Shown in pieces: positions 50,301 through 59,455 of a stretch of 64,000 bases of DNA (position 1 is its first letter; every line of letters begins with the position of its first letter). The position numbers and the translations under genes were made by a program. The DNA comes from Promicromonospora panici (GTDB lineage Bacteria > Actinomycetota > Actinomycetes > Actinomycetales > Cellulomonadaceae). The stretch spans positions 1 to 64,000 of the forward strand of contig NZ_UWYY01000002.1 of assembly GCF_900608595.1 (NCBI RefSeq), in the 5' to 3' direction. The notes beneath the pieces are model-generated. The model made no database searches. It was not told the DNA's origin and worked only from the letters and a program-made list of their open reading frames with translations.

Positions 50301-51583
50301 TGGTCGGCGAGCAGCCTGTTGCACTCTTCGACCGCCGCGTCGAGGGCCTCCTGCGAGGTCTTGTCCCCCGCGATCGCCGCTGCGAACTGCTGGTTGATGA
50401 TGGTGGTCATCGCCTCGTCGACCTCCACGGGCTGCAGCACCTGCGCGGTGGTGAGGTTGCTGAACGCGATCTGCTTGGCGTCGCCCTGCGGCGTGCCGTC
50501 GCTCTCGGCCAGCTCCGGCTTCTCCTGCGAGGCGGTGGTCGATGGGAAGACGCCGGGCACCTCTGCGGCGAACGCCTCCTGGTTGGCGGCGTTCGTCACG
50601 AACCGGGCCAGCGCCACCGCCGTCGTCGGGTTCGCGGACTGGCTGGACACCGACAAACCCTGGACGTACAGCGGCGTCGCGCCCATGTACGGCGAGGACG
50701 TGATCTTGCCCTCCAGGGACGGGTTGTTCTCCAGCACGCTGTTGATGAAGTTGCCGCCGCCCGTCGACCAGGCGACCTTGCCCTCGGTGAACAGCTGGCT
50801 GTTGCCGAGGTAGGCGTCGGTGAGCACGTCGTCGGGCAGGAGGCCGTCGGCGTACGCGGTGCGGTAGACGTCGAGCAGCGCGGCGGCCTCGGGCGTGTTG
50901 AAGACGAACTCCGTGCCGTCCTCGGAGAGCACCGGAATGCCCTCGGCCGCGAAGTCGCCGACGCCGGGCTTGCGGCTCATCAGGTAGCCGCCCGTCTCGT
51001 CCATCATGGTGCGCGCCTGCGCGACGAGCTCGTCGAGGGAGGTGGGCGGCGCCGCCGGGTCGAGGCCGGCCGCCTCGAACATCTCGGTGTTCCAGTAGTT
51101 CAGGTCCGTGGTCAGGTACCAGGGGAAACCGAACGTGCCCTCGATGCCGCGGTACTGGTAGGCCTCCAGTGCGCCGGCCACATAGGTGTCCTCCAGCGTG
51201 TCGTCCACTTCTGTGACGTCCGTGAGCAGCCCCTCGCGCGCCAGCGAGAGCGCGAAGTCCGGGGGCAGGTTCGTCACGTCCGGCAGCTCGCCGGCCGCCG
51301 CCTGCGCCAGCACCTTCTCGGAGTAGCCGTCACCCGGCTGGTCGAGCCAGGTCACCGTCGTACCCGGGTACTCCTGCTCGAAGTCGTCGATGACGCCCTC
51401 GACGTACTCGGTGAAGCTGGGCTTGAGCGCCCAGGTCTGCAGCGTGACCTCGCCGGTCACCTCGCCCGAGGCGTCCGCCCCGGCATCAGCCTCTGTGCCG
51501 CCCGCACCGTTGAGGGCGCAGCCGCCGAGGGCGGCAAGCACGGTCAGGGCCGCTCCCGCAGCCCCGATCCTCCTGATCGTCAT
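50297..51583 (-). CDS. Sugar ABC transporter substrate-binding lipoprotein
   Basis: 428 residues. The signal ends in the lipobox LGGC with Cys22, so the mature protein is membrane-anchored outside the cell. The family is extracellular solute-binding protein 1. Mature segments such as VTWLDQPGDGYSEKVLAQAAAG and the C-terminal helices fit. First gene of the import/mannosidase operon, under the operator at 51655-51668. The ligand is inferred to be N-glycan fragments. Confidence 0.93.
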   Translation of the reverse strand: MTIRRIGAAGAALTVLAALGGCALNGAGGTEADAGADASGEVTGEVTLQTWALKPSFTEYVEGVIDDFEQEYPGTTVTWLDQPGDGYSEKVLAQAAAGELPDVTNLPPDFALSLAREGLLTDVTEVDDTLEDTYVAGALEAYQYRGIEGTFGFPWYLTTDLNYWNTEMFEAAGLDPAAPPTSLDELVAQARTMMDETGGYLMSRKPGVGDFAAEGIPVLSEDGTEFVFNTPEAAALLDVYRTAYADGLLPDDVLTDAYLGNSQLFTEGKVAWSTGGGNFINSVLENNPSLEGKITSSPYMGATPLYVQGLSVSSQSANPTTAVALARFVTNAANQEAFAAEVPGVFPSTTASQEKPELAESDGTPQGDAKQIAFSNLTTAQVLQPVEVDEAMTTIINQQFAAAIAGDKTSQEALDAAVEECNRLLADQ

Positions 51584-51654
51584 GACAGTTCCTTCCAGCA
51601 GATGCTTCGTCGCGTCCTGGGGTACATGCCGTGTACTTCTCGCTTCGACGCCGA

Positions 51655-51668
51655 CTAAAGCGCTTTAG
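51655..51668. promoter_or_regulatory. LacI-type operator before the ABC-transporter operon
   Basis: CTAAAGCGCTTTAG lies 72 bases upstream of the lipoprotein start. It is identical to 41686-41699. The lacI gene is the fourth gene of the operon, so repression would be autoregulated. Confidence 0.8.
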
Positions 51669-51721
51669 CGACGACAGCGTCCCGCGTGGCTTCGGTGCTG
51701 TCAAGGGGAGTGCTCGCGCGA

Positions 51722-51779
51722 TCGGCAGCTCGTCAGGAGATCGGTGGCTCGGACTACCGATCTCCTGACGAACTGCCGA
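51722..51779 (-). terminator. Long inverted repeat between GH38 and the transporter operon
   Basis: Arms 51722-51745 and 51756-51779 (24 bases, one mismatch) surround a 10-base loop, 18 bases past the GH38 stop. It is a likely terminator that separates the GH38 transcript from the following operon. Confidence 0.65.
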
Positions 51780-51797
51780 CCACTGGCCGACGGCGGA

Positions 51798-54700
51798 CTA
51801 GGCCAGCGCGAAGCGCAGGGTGCGGACCTCGAACGGGCTCAGCTCTACCGTCACCGCGCCGTCCGCCGCCACGTCCACCGCACCGGCCTCGACGTCGTCC
51901 TCGATCAGGCTCACGGTGCGCGCACCGGCCACCGGCGCCGCCACCGTGACGGAGCCCGACGCGCGGCGACCGAGCGCCTCGTACACCCGCACGACGAGGT
52001 CGCCCGACCGGTCGTCGGCGAGCTTGACCGCGGACAACGTCACGCCGCCGGTCACGCCGACCAGCGGCGTGACACCCGCCCCGCCGCGCAGCTCGCGCGG
52101 GCGGGCACCGAACGTCGCGCCGGCCTCGGTCGCCGCGGCCGTGTCCGCGCCGACCACCAGGCCGTACCGGTGCGTCTGGACGCCCTGGTCGGTCTCGGGA
52201 TCGGGGAACCGCGGGGCTCGCAGCAGTGAGAGGCGCACCGTCGTCGTCACCGCGGGCACGCCCGGCGACGGCGCGACGCCGTCGTCGGAGACCTCGCGGG
52301 TCACGTCGTACCCGTAGACCGAGTCGTTGACGAGCCCGACGCCGAAGCCCGGCTCCTCGGCCAGCACCCACCGGTGCATGGAGGTCTCGAACTTGGCGGC
52401 CTCCCAGCTGGTGTTCGTGTGCGTCACCCGCTTGTGGAAGCCGAACTGGGTCTCCGCCGCGACGTGCTCGGCGCGCACGTCCAGCGGGAAGGCGACCTTG
52501 AGGAACTTCTCGGCCTCGTGCCAGTCGGTCTCCATGGCGACCTCGAGGGTCCGGCTGCCCGGCGCGAGGGTGATCACCTGCTCCAGGCTGGAGGAGGAGA
52601 ACTGGCGGCGCACCGTCACCACCGCCACGCCGTCGTCCACGGTGGCCGTGACCTTCTCCGCCTCGCGCAGGTCGGTCACCGAGTTGCGGTAGAACCGGTC
52701 CACGTCCCAGGCATCCCACTTGTTCGGGAAGTCCTGGTGGAGCTGCAGCACGTTGGCCTCCCGCCCGGGTGCGACGGCGTCGCGGCCGCTGGCCAGGTCT
52801 ACCGCGGACGTCACGTGGCCGGCGGCGTCCAGCGTGACCCGGACGAGGTCGTTCGCCAGGACGTACCCGCCGTCGGGCAGCTCGGTCAGGGTGCTCGGCG
52901 CCGCCGTCGCGCCCGCCGCCGGGGCCACGCCCAGCGCGGGGACGCCCGCCTGGGCGAAGGCCGCGGGATTGGCGCGCAGAACGGTGTCGCCCTCGCCCAC
53001 CAGGGTCCGCAGCGAGCGTTCGATGATCGCCTGGGCCCCCGCGGTCACCGACGCGTGCTGCGCGACGGCCTCGCGGTGCACCCACGCGATGGAGGTGCCG
53101 GGCAGGATGTCGTGGAACTGCATCAGCAGGACCTGCTGCCACAGCGCGTCGAGCTCCTTGTACGGGTAGACCGCACCGGTCCGGGCGGACGCCGTCGCCG
53201 CCCACGCCTCCGCCTCGACCAGCAGCTGCTCGTTGCGGCGGTTGCCCTGCTTGGTCCTGTGCTGCGAGGTGAGGGTGGCGCGATGCAGCTCCAGGTAGAG
53301 CTCGCCCACCCAGACAGCGCTGTCACCGTGTCCGGAAGCGATGAGCTCTCCGCGGGCGCGCTCGAAGAACGCGTCCGGGTGCTCCCAGCGGACCTTCGCG
53401 CTGCCCTCGAGATCGGCCAGCCGGCGGGCCTTGCCCGTCATCTCGCGGGTGGTGCCGCCACCGCCGTCGCCCCAGCCGACCGGCGCTATCGAGCCCGTGG
53501 CGTGCCGCGCCTCGCGGAACTGGCGCGACGCCTTGGCGACCTCCTCGCCCGAGAGCTGCGAGTTGTAGGTGTCCATCGGCGGGAAGTGGGTCAGCACGCG
53601 CGAGCCGTCGATGCCCTCCCACCAGAACGTGTGGTGCGGGAACACGTTCACCTGGTTCCAGGAGATCTTCTGCGTGAAGAACCAGTCGAAGCCCGCGCGG
53701 CGCACGAGCTGCGGCAGGGCCGGGGAGTAGCCGAACGAGTCCGGCAGCCACACGCCGTGCGTCCGCAGGCCGAACTCGCGCTCGAAGAACCGCTGCCCCT
53801 GGGAGAACTGGCGCGCGAGCGCCTCGCCCGACGGCATCACGGTGTCCGACTCGACCCACATGCCGCCCAGCGGTAGGAACCGGCCCTTGGCGACCGCGTC
53901 CTTGATCCGGGTCCACACCTCGGGGCGGTGCTCCTTGACCCACGCGTACTGCTGCGCGGACGACATGCCGTACACGAAGTCGTCGGTGCGGTCGATGAGG
54001 TCGGCCATGGACGACGTCGTCCGCGCCACCTTGCGGATCGTCTCTCGCACCGGCCACAGCCAGGCGGAGTCGATGTGCGCGTGGCCGACCGCCGAGATCT
54101 CGTGGGCGCTCTGTTCCGCCGGGCTCGCGAGCACGTCCGCGAGCGCCGCCCGGGCGGCGGCCGCCGTCTGCGGGATGCGCTGCAGGTCGAGGACGTCGAG
54201 GGCGTCGTCGAGGGCCTGCAGGATCTGCATGCGGCGCGGCCCGGTCGGCAGCTCGGCCTGCAGCTCGAGCAGCACCTCGATGTCGAGCGCGAGGTCGTGC
54301 ACCTCGGCCTCGAAGATCGCGAGGTCCATGCGCCGGGTCGTGTACAGAGGGCGCGGGGACGCGGTGGTGCTGTCGCCCTCCTGGGTCACCAGGAAGGGGT
54401 GGTAGTCCAGCAGCACGGGGTTCGACGCCGCCTCCAGGAGCAGCTCGACCCGTTCGCCGCCGGTCGCGGCGTCGGCCACGGGAACGTACTGGTTGCGCGG
54501 GTTGATCGACTTCACGGTGCTGCCGTCCGGCCGGTAGACCAGTGCCTCGCACTGGAAGCCGGGCATGTTGACGTCGAAGCCGAGGTCCACGACGGCCTCG
54601 ACGGGCCGGCCGGCCCATTCGGCGGGCACCGCGCCCGTCAGCCGGAACCAGGTGGTGCCCCACGCCGGGCCCCACGGCGTGCCCACCTCATAGGGTTCCA

Positions 54701-54857
54701 TCGCGAGGGCCAGGCCCTCGGCAGGGGGAACCGGCTCCCCCGGCAGGACGTGCCACTCGACGTCGAGCGGTACGGATGTCCCGTGGACCGCCGGCCAGAT
54801 GCGCTCCGTCAGCACGCGATGCGCGCGCCCGGTGGTCAGTGTGATGTCGTCATGCAT
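51798..54857 (-). CDS. GH38 alpha-mannosidase
   Basis: 1019 residues without a signal peptide, so cytoplasmic. The zinc-site motif GHAHIDSAWLW is near residue 260 and the catalytic nucleophile is Asp373 in WLPDSFGYSPALPQ. An N-terminal beta-sandwich, the catalytic barrel, the three-helix bundle and C-terminal beta domains follow in the usual order. It would release alpha-mannose from imported glycans (alpha-1,3/1,6 or mixed). GGGAGG precedes the ATG. It is expressed from its own promoter upstream of the transporter operon, and I see no CTAAAGCGCTTTAG site before it. Confidence 0.94.
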   Translation of the reverse strand: MHDDITLTTGRAHRVLTERIWPAVHGTSVPLDVEWHVLPGEPVPPAEGLALAMEPYEVGTPWGPAWGTTWFRLTGAVPAEWAGRPVEAVVDLGFDVNMPGFQCEALVYRPDGSTVKSINPRNQYVPVADAATGGERVELLLEAASNPVLLDYHPFLVTQEGDSTTASPRPLYTTRRMDLAIFEAEVHDLALDIEVLLELQAELPTGPRRMQILQALDDALDVLDLQRIPQTAAAARAALADVLASPAEQSAHEISAVGHAHIDSAWLWPVRETIRKVARTTSSMADLIDRTDDFVYGMSSAQQYAWVKEHRPEVWTRIKDAVAKGRFLPLGGMWVESDTVMPSGEALARQFSQGQRFFEREFGLRTHGVWLPDSFGYSPALPQLVRRAGFDWFFTQKISWNQVNVFPHHTFWWEGIDGSRVLTHFPPMDTYNSQLSGEEVAKASRQFREARHATGSIAPVGWGDGGGGTTREMTGKARRLADLEGSAKVRWEHPDAFFERARGELIASGHGDSAVWVGELYLELHRATLTSQHRTKQGNRRNEQLLVEAEAWAATASARTGAVYPYKELDALWQQVLLMQFHDILPGTSIAWVHREAVAQHASVTAGAQAIIERSLRTLVGEGDTVLRANPAAFAQAGVPALGVAPAAGATAAPSTLTELPDGGYVLANDLVRVTLDAAGHVTSAVDLASGRDAVAPGREANVLQLHQDFPNKWDAWDVDRFYRNSVTDLREAEKVTATVDDGVAVVTVRRQFSSSSLEQVITLAPGSRTLEVAMETDWHEAEKFLKVAFPLDVRAEHVAAETQFGFHKRVTHTNTSWEAAKFETSMHRWVLAEEPGFGVGLVNDSVYGYDVTREVSDDGVAPSPGVPAVTTTVRLSLLRAPRFPDPETDQGVQTHRYGLVVGADTAAATEAGATFGARPRELRGGAGVTPLVGVTGGVTLSAVKLADDRSGDLVVRVYEALGRRASGSVTVAAPVAGARTVSLIEDDVEAGAVDVAADGAVTVELSPFEVRTLRFALA

Positions 54858-54953
54858 CGAAGGGCCTCCCCTGTGTCACCGTTGAACGCACGCAGGCTAC
54901 CTGCCCGGCTCGATGTTCACCCGCACCCCTGCCGGGATGGAAGGATGGTGCCC

Positions 54954-55331
54954 ATGAGCACCACCGATGAGACCCCCACCGGCATCGACGCTCCGGTAGG
55001 CGCTGACCAGGCCACACGCGATATCGCCGAGGTCGCGGCGGTCGAGGTCATCGTGACCGCCGCCGTGCACCTCATGAGTGCCGCTGCCGTCAAGTGCGGC
55101 CTGGCCGAGGGCGACGACGCCGACGAGCTCAAGGACCTCGACGAGGCCCGCAAGCTGATCACCGCGCTGGCCGCGCTGGTGGTCGCGAGCTCGCCGGACC
55201 TCGGCAACGAGCACGCCCGCTCGCTCCGCGACGGCCTGCGCAGCCTCCAGCTCGCGTTCCGAGAGGCGTCGGTCATCCCCGACGCGCCGGGCGATGGGCC
55301 GGGCGAGAAGTACACGGGCTCTGTCGTCTGA
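54954..55331 (+). CDS. DUF1844 domain protein
   Basis: 125 residues. EVIVTAAVHLMSAAAVKCGLAEGD and DLDEARKLITALAALV are the conserved core of the DUF1844 family, which is small and mostly helical. ATG 54954 is nine bases after GGAAGG. An ATG three codons earlier overlaps that site. The family has no assigned function. The gene starts a three-gene unit; its stop shares one base with the next start. Confidence 0.8.
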   Translation: MSTTDETPTGIDAPVGADQATRDIAEVAAVEVIVTAAVHLMSAAAVKCGLAEGDDADELKDLDEARKLITALAALVVASSPDLGNEHARSLRDGLRSLQLAFREASVIPDAPGDGPGEKYTGSVV

Positions 55332-55879
55332 TGACCGAGGCTCCCGTCGTGGCGGCACCCGGGCCCGCGCCCGCACCGGGGCAGCGTCGTAGCTCACGCT
55401 GGCTCGCCGTCCTCCTCGTGGCCACGATCGCCGTCGGCGCGTATCTCTGGGTGACGACCATTCGCTGGCAGCGCAACTCCGCCGAGTGGGAGGAGAAGGC
55501 GCACGAGTACGCCGAGGAGGTGGCGTCGCTGCGGATGCAGCTCGACGGCGCGAACTCGGAGCTGGAGGCCGCCCGGGACCAGCTCTCCACGGCGACGGCG
55601 CGCATCACGGACCTGGCGAACGAGAAGGCCCAGCTCGGTGACGAGAACGTCGCCTCGCAGCAGTACCTCGACTACCAGACACAGGTCAGCCGGGCCGCGG
55701 CCACCGTCGCGTCCGCGCTCGGGCAGTGCGTGTCGGGCCAGGAGCAGCTGGTCGGCTATCTCAAGGACGCCGAGCAGTACGAGGCAGCGGACCTGCGCCG
55801 CTACGAACGGCAGGTCAACGCGCTGTGTGCCGAGGCCGACGACGCCAACGAGGCGCTGCAGCGGGAGCTTCGCCCGTGA
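55331..55879 (+). CDS. Membrane-anchored coiled-coil protein of unknown function
   Basis: 182 residues. One membrane segment (WLAVLLVATIAVGAYLWV, residues about 25-42) is followed by a long coiled coil (about 50-105, with heptads such as ELEAARDQLSTATARITDL) and a short helical end with a Cys pair (GQCVSG, NALCAEA). Orientation should put the coiled coil outside. The start ATG shares one base with the DUF1844 stop. Its stop makes a GTGA overlap with the protease gene, so the two are probably translated together. Confidence 0.75.
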   Translation: MTEAPVVAAPGPAPAPGQRRSSRWLAVLLVATIAVGAYLWVTTIRWQRNSAEWEEKAHEYAEEVASLRMQLDGANSELEAARDQLSTATARITDLANEKAQLGDENVASQQYLDYQTQVSRAAATVASALGQCVSGQEQLVGYLKDAEQYEAADLRRYERQVNALCAEADDANEALQRELRP

Positions 55880-56622
55880 GGTCACCGGTCCGCCGGCGCG
55901 CGGGCGGCGCCCTGGTCGTCGGTGCGCTCCTGGCGGGGTCCCTGGCCGGCTGCGGCGTGCTGCCGCCCATGCCGGACCCGGTGCCCGCGGACATCGTGCC
56001 GTCCGCGCCCGCGGACCTCTCCCCCGCGGCGGGCGGCGACGCCCTGAGCCCCGACGGTTTCGACGCCGTCGAGCGCATGGCCGTGCGCATCCGCAACGTG
56101 GGCTGCGAGGAGCTGTCGACCGGATCCGGCTTCGCCGTCGACGAGCACACGCTGATCACGAACAAGCACGTCGTCGCGGACTCGAAGGACCTCGAGGTGA
56201 GCACGTACGACGGGCACGACATCACCGTCGGCGCCACGTCGACGGCGGGACTGGCGGACCTCGCCGTCGTCCGCACGACCGATCCCCTGCCGTCGTTCCC
56301 GGAGCTGGCTGACGCCGACCCGGAGCCCGGCGACCCCGTCACCGTGGTGGGCTACCCCGCCGGCGGCGAGCTCACCGTGACGGAGGGCGAGGTCATGGGC
56401 ACGACGCGCGACCCGCTGAACGCCAACCTCGGTGAGGTGCTGCTGACGAACGCGCCGGTCGAGCCCGGGTCGTCCGGGTCGGCGGCGCTGGACGCTAAGG
56501 GGCGGGTGATCGGCGTCGTCTACGCCAAGACGGCCGACGACAACAGCCTGCTCGTGCCCCTGTCGACGCTCCAGGACATGCTGGCCGACGACACGGCGTT
56601 CACGCCGGCGAAGGGCTGCTGA
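55876..56622 (+). CDS. Trypsin-like serine protease, lipoprotein
   Basis: 248 residues from GTG 55876. The signal ends in the lipobox LAGC (Cys near residue 26), so the protein is anchored outside the cell. The catalytic triad is His98 (TNKHVV), Asp128 (LADLAVV) and Ser200 in EPGSSGSA, as in the S1 family (HtrA/MarP-like) without a PDZ domain. A Pro-rich linker follows the lipobox. It could be held near the coiled-coil partner. Target unknown. Confidence 0.85.
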   Translation: MRSPVRRRAGGALVVGALLAGSLAGCGVLPPMPDPVPADIVPSAPADLSPAAGGDALSPDGFDAVERMAVRIRNVGCEELSTGSGFAVDEHTLITNKHVVADSKDLEVSTYDGHDITVGATSTAGLADLAVVRTTDPLPSFPELADADPEPGDPVTVVGYPAGGELTVTEGEVMGTTRDPLNANLGEVLLTNAPVEPGSSGSAALDAKGRVIGVVYAKTADDNSLLVPLSTLQDMLADDTAFTPAKGC

Positions 56623-56631
56623 GAGCGACGG

Positions 56632-57360
56632 TCAGCGCGCCGCGCCGATCCGCAGCTCCAGCGAGTCGACCCGCGACGAGATCACCTCTGACGCCGCCAG
56701 TCGGGCGTTGACCTGGCCCAGCACGGCGTCGAGCCCGGCCCGGTCGAGGCCCGGGTCCAGGCCGAGCACCACCGCGACCTCGGCCTTGCGGCCCGGCTCG
56801 GCGTGCGCCCGCACGACGTGCTGCACCGGGGCGGCGGCGACCGCGACCTCGGACGCGACCTCCGGATCGACGACGAGCCCGTCCTCGTGCGGCACCAGCG
56901 CGGGCCGCCACTCCTGGCCCTGCGCGAGCGCCCACACGGCGGGCCGCGGGACGAGCGCCGTCGACGGCCCCGCCGGGTCCACGACGATCAGCGCCCAGTT
57001 CTCGTTCACCGCGGAGAGGGCGGCGCGCGACGCCTCGACCGGCACCGGCCGGGCGTCGGCCCGCCATGCCTGCATCGCCGCGACGGACGTGAAGACGGGC
57101 AGCGCGCGCCGGCCGTCCGGGGCCTCCAGCGCTACGACCCCGGAGGACGCCTCCTTGTCGACGGTGAGCCCGTCCGGGTTCTGCTCGGCCACGCCGAGCT
57201 CGGCCAGGACCGGCACCAGCACGCGGGTCTCGGCCAGCCGGGCGACGACGTCGCGCAGCGGGACCGTCCCGGTCGTGTAGCCGGACAGCAGCCGGGTCAG
57301 CTCGGCGTCGGCCGAGCCGTCGTCGTCCGCGAACTGGCTGGACGGCTGGATGGACTTCAC
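56632..57360 (-). CDS. SseB family protein
   Basis: 242 residues. The N-terminal domain (VPVLAELG, then [13 protein letters not shown]) is the SseB N-terminal family, and the C-terminal part has the [22 protein letters not shown] helix seen in actinobacterial homologs. It starts with GTG 57360 in a GTGA overlap with priA. Common at the end of actinobacterial his clusters; its function there is unknown. Confidence 0.82.
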   Translation of the reverse strand: MKSIQPSSQFADDDGSADAELTRLLSGYTTGTVPLRDVVARLAETRVLVPVLAELGVAEQNPDGLTVDKEASSGVVALEAPDGRRALPVFTSVAAMQAWRADARPVPVEASRAALSAVNENWALIVVDPAGPSTALVPRPAVWALAQGQEWRPALVPHEDGLVVDPEVASEVAVAAAPVQHVVRAHAEPGRKAEVAVVLGLDPGLDRAGLDAVLGQVNARLAASEVISSRVDSLELRIGAAR

Positions 57361-58097
57361 TGACCGGCCTCGGCCGGGCGGCCGGCCACGTCGAGCGCCT
57401 CGGGGAGCGTGAACGCGCCCGCGTACAGCGCCTTGCCGACCACGGCGCCCTCGATGGTGCCGAGCGCGCGCAGGTCGCGCAGGTCGTCGAGCGAGGAGAT
57501 GCCGCCCGAGGCGACGACGTGCGCCTTGGTGCGCGCGGCGACGTCGGACAGCAGCTCCAGGTTGGGGCCGCGCAGCGTGCCGTCCTTGGTCACGTCGGTG
57601 ACCACGTAGCGGGCGCAGCCCGCCTCGTCGAGGCGCGCGAGGACTTCCCAGAGGTCGCCGCCCTCCTTGGTCCAGCCACGCGCGGCGAGTGTGGTGCCGC
57701 GCACGTCGAGGCCGACGGCGACGCGGTCACCGTGCTCGGCGATCGCCTTGGCCGTCCAGGCCGGGTCCTCCAGGGCGGCGGTGCCCAGGTTGACGCGCCG
57801 CGCCCCGGTCGCGAGGGCGCGCTCCAGCGACTCGTCGTCGCGGATGCCCCCGGACAGCTCGACCTGCACGTCCAGCTCGCCGACCACGCGGGCGAGCAGC
57901 TCGGCGTTGGAGCCGCGCCCGAACGCGGCGTCCAGATCCACGAGGTGGACCCACTCCGCGCCGCCGGCCTGCCAGTCAAGGGCGGCCGTGAGCGGGTCAC
58001 CGTACGAGGTCTCCGAGCCGGCCTCGCCCTGGACGAGGCGGACGGCCTGGCCGTCGGCGACGTCGACGGCGGGCAGGAGCACAAGTCGCTCGGTCAT
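57357..58097 (-). CDS. priA: Phosphoribosyl isomerase PriA/HisA
   Basis: A 246-residue TIM barrel that isomerises ProFAR in histidine synthesis. In Actinobacteria without trpF it also acts on PRA for tryptophan. The catalytic Asp residues are in LPAVDVADG (near residue 11) and [10 protein letters not shown] (near residue 175). No trpF is in view, so dual function is likely but not shown. The start ATG 58097 is close after GGAGAG. About 106 bases separate it from hisH, and they hold the repeat at 58130-58184. Confidence 0.94.
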   Translation of the reverse strand: MTERLVLLPAVDVADGQAVRLVQGEAGSETSYGDPLTAALDWQAGGAEWVHLVDLDAAFGRGSNAELLARVVGELDVQVELSGGIRDDESLERALATGARRVNLGTAALEDPAWTAKAIAEHGDRVAVGLDVRGTTLAARGWTKEGGDLWEVLARLDEAGCARYVVTDVTKDGTLRGPNLELLSDVAARTKAHVVASGGISSLDDLRDLRALGTIEGAVVGKALYAGAFTLPEALDVAGRPAEAGQ

Positions 58098-58129
58098 CTC
58101 TCTCCAAAGTCTGTGTCTGAGTCTGAGCT

Positions 58130-58184
58130 GAGTGCTGGATTCTCGCCCTTCAAGAACGTCCAGAGGGGCGAAGATCCAGCACTC
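58130..58184. repeat. Intergenic inverted repeat inside the his operon, same family as 23614-23676
   Basis: Arms 58130-58148 and 58166-58184 (19 bases, two mismatches) share the outer core GAGTGCTGGA and the inner TCGCC with the repeat at 23614-23676. It lies between hisH and priA, where a full terminator would cut the operon, so a mobile or structural repeat is a better reading. Confidence 0.6.
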
Positions 58185-58203
58185 TGCGGGTGGTGCGGGT
58201 GGG

Positions 58204-58848
58204 TCAGGCGAGGGTGCGGAGCCAGTTCTCCAGGAGGTGGGATCCCGCGTCGCCCGACTTCTCCGGGTGGAACTGCGTGGCGGCCAGCGGGCCGTCCTCG
58301 ACGGCCGCGACGAAGCGGCCCCCGTGGTCGGCCCAGGTGACCTTCGGTGGCGAGAAGACCGGCACGGCGTACTCGTCGTAGCCCTTGGTGAACGTCTGGG
58401 CCGCATACGAGTGCACGAAGTAGAAACGCTCGTCGGCGATGCCCTCGAACAGGGTCGACCCCTCGGGCACCTCGACCGGCGACCAGCCCATGTGCGGCAC
58501 AACGTCGGCCTGCAGCCGCTCGACGACGCCCGGCCACTCGCCGATGCCTTCGGCGCGCTCGCCGTGCTCCACCCCGGCGTCGAACATGACCTGCATGCCC
58601 ACGCAGATGCCGAGGACCGGGCGGTTTCCGGCCAGCCGGCGGCCCACGACCTCGTGCCCGCGCACGGCCTTGAGACCCGCCATGCACGCGGCGAACGCGC
58701 CGACGCCGGGCACCACGAGGCCGTCGGCGTCCTGCGCGGTGGCCCGGTCGGCGGTCAGCGTCACGTCGGCGCCCACCCGTTCGAGGGCGCGAACGGCGGA
58801 CCGGACGTTACCGAATCCGTAGTCGAGGACGACGACGCGCGCCCCCAC
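58204..58848 (-). CDS. hisH: Imidazole glycerol phosphate synthase glutaminase subunit
   Basis: 214 residues. The class I glutaminase Cys is in GICVGMQ, and the His-Glu pair in QFHPEKSGD. It supplies ammonia to HisF, which is not in this window. GTG 58848 is two bases after the preceding gene's stop. Confidence 0.95.
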   Translation of the reverse strand: MGARVVVLDYGFGNVRSAVRALERVGADVTLTADRATAQDADGLVVPGVGAFAACMAGLKAVRGHEVVGRRLAGNRPVLGICVGMQVMFDAGVEHGERAEGIGEWPGVVERLQADVVPHMGWSPVEVPEGSTLFEGIADERFYFVHSYAAQTFTKGYDEYAVPVFSPPKVTWADHGGRFVAAVEDGPLAATQFHPEKSGDAGSHLLENWLRTLA

Positions 58849-58850
58849 GC

Positions 58851-59450
58851 TCAGGCCCCGTCCTTGCCGCCGAGGCCCGGCTCGCCCTTGCCCATGGCCT
58901 TGCGGGCCTTGCGGGCCGCGGAGGTCAGCATCCGCACCGCCTTGAACTTGCTGATCGAGGTCGAGCCGACCACGCCGTCCAGGTCGGCCACGCTCGTGGC
59001 GCCCGTCAGCAGGTCGACCACGCTCTCGGGGGCGCCACCCAGCACGAGGCCCGGGGCGAGCTCGTCGCCGCGGACGCCGTCGGCGAACCGGACCGCCGTC
59101 ATCTGCTCGCCGGTGCGGGTCACCAGGACCAGCGGGACCCCCCGGACGAGCTGGGAGATCGCCGCCGCGGCTTGCTCGGGCGCGTCGCCGGCGAGGTCCT
59201 TCAGGACGCCGACGGCGCCGACCGAGGTGGGCACCGCGTCCAGGTCGAGCTGGGCCAGCGAGCTGGCCGCTGCGAGCGGCTCGGCGCCCGCGATCTGGGT
59301 GATGAGCGCTGCGAACTCGGGCTCGCCGCTGCCGGTCAGGGAGGACAGGTCGTCCGGGATCTCGAAGTCGTCGAGATCGAAGTCGGGCAGGTCGTCTCCG
59401 GGCGGCGTGCTGCTGGGCCCGTCGTTCTCGGGCCTGGGGCTGTCGGACAT
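58851..59450 (-). CDS. Unknown protein in the his operon
   Basis: 199 residues. An acidic, Pro/Asp-rich start ([20 protein letters not shown]) is followed by helical segments and a basic end [13 protein letters not shown]. No cysteines or membrane segments. It lies between hisB and hisH, five bases after hisB and two before hisH, so the transcript is shared. I do not recognise a domain. It could be an accessory or regulatory protein specific to this group of Actinobacteria. Confidence 0.72.
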   Translation of the reverse strand: MSDSPRPENDGPSSTPPGDDLPDFDLDDFEIPDDLSSLTGSGEPEFAALITQIAGAEPLAAASSLAQLDLDAVPTSVGAVGVLKDLAGDAPEQAAAAISQLVRGVPLVLVTRTGEQMTAVRFADGVRGDELAPGLVLGGAPESVVDLLTGATSVADLDGVVGSTSISKFKAVRMLTSAARKARKAMGKGEPGLGGKDGA

Positions 59451-59455
59451 GGCTG

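Noticed and set aside
54858..54953. Third CTAAAGCGCTTTAG site before GH38
   Set aside because: The divergent region before GH38 was read and contains no such palindrome, so GH38 is not placed in the LacI regulon.
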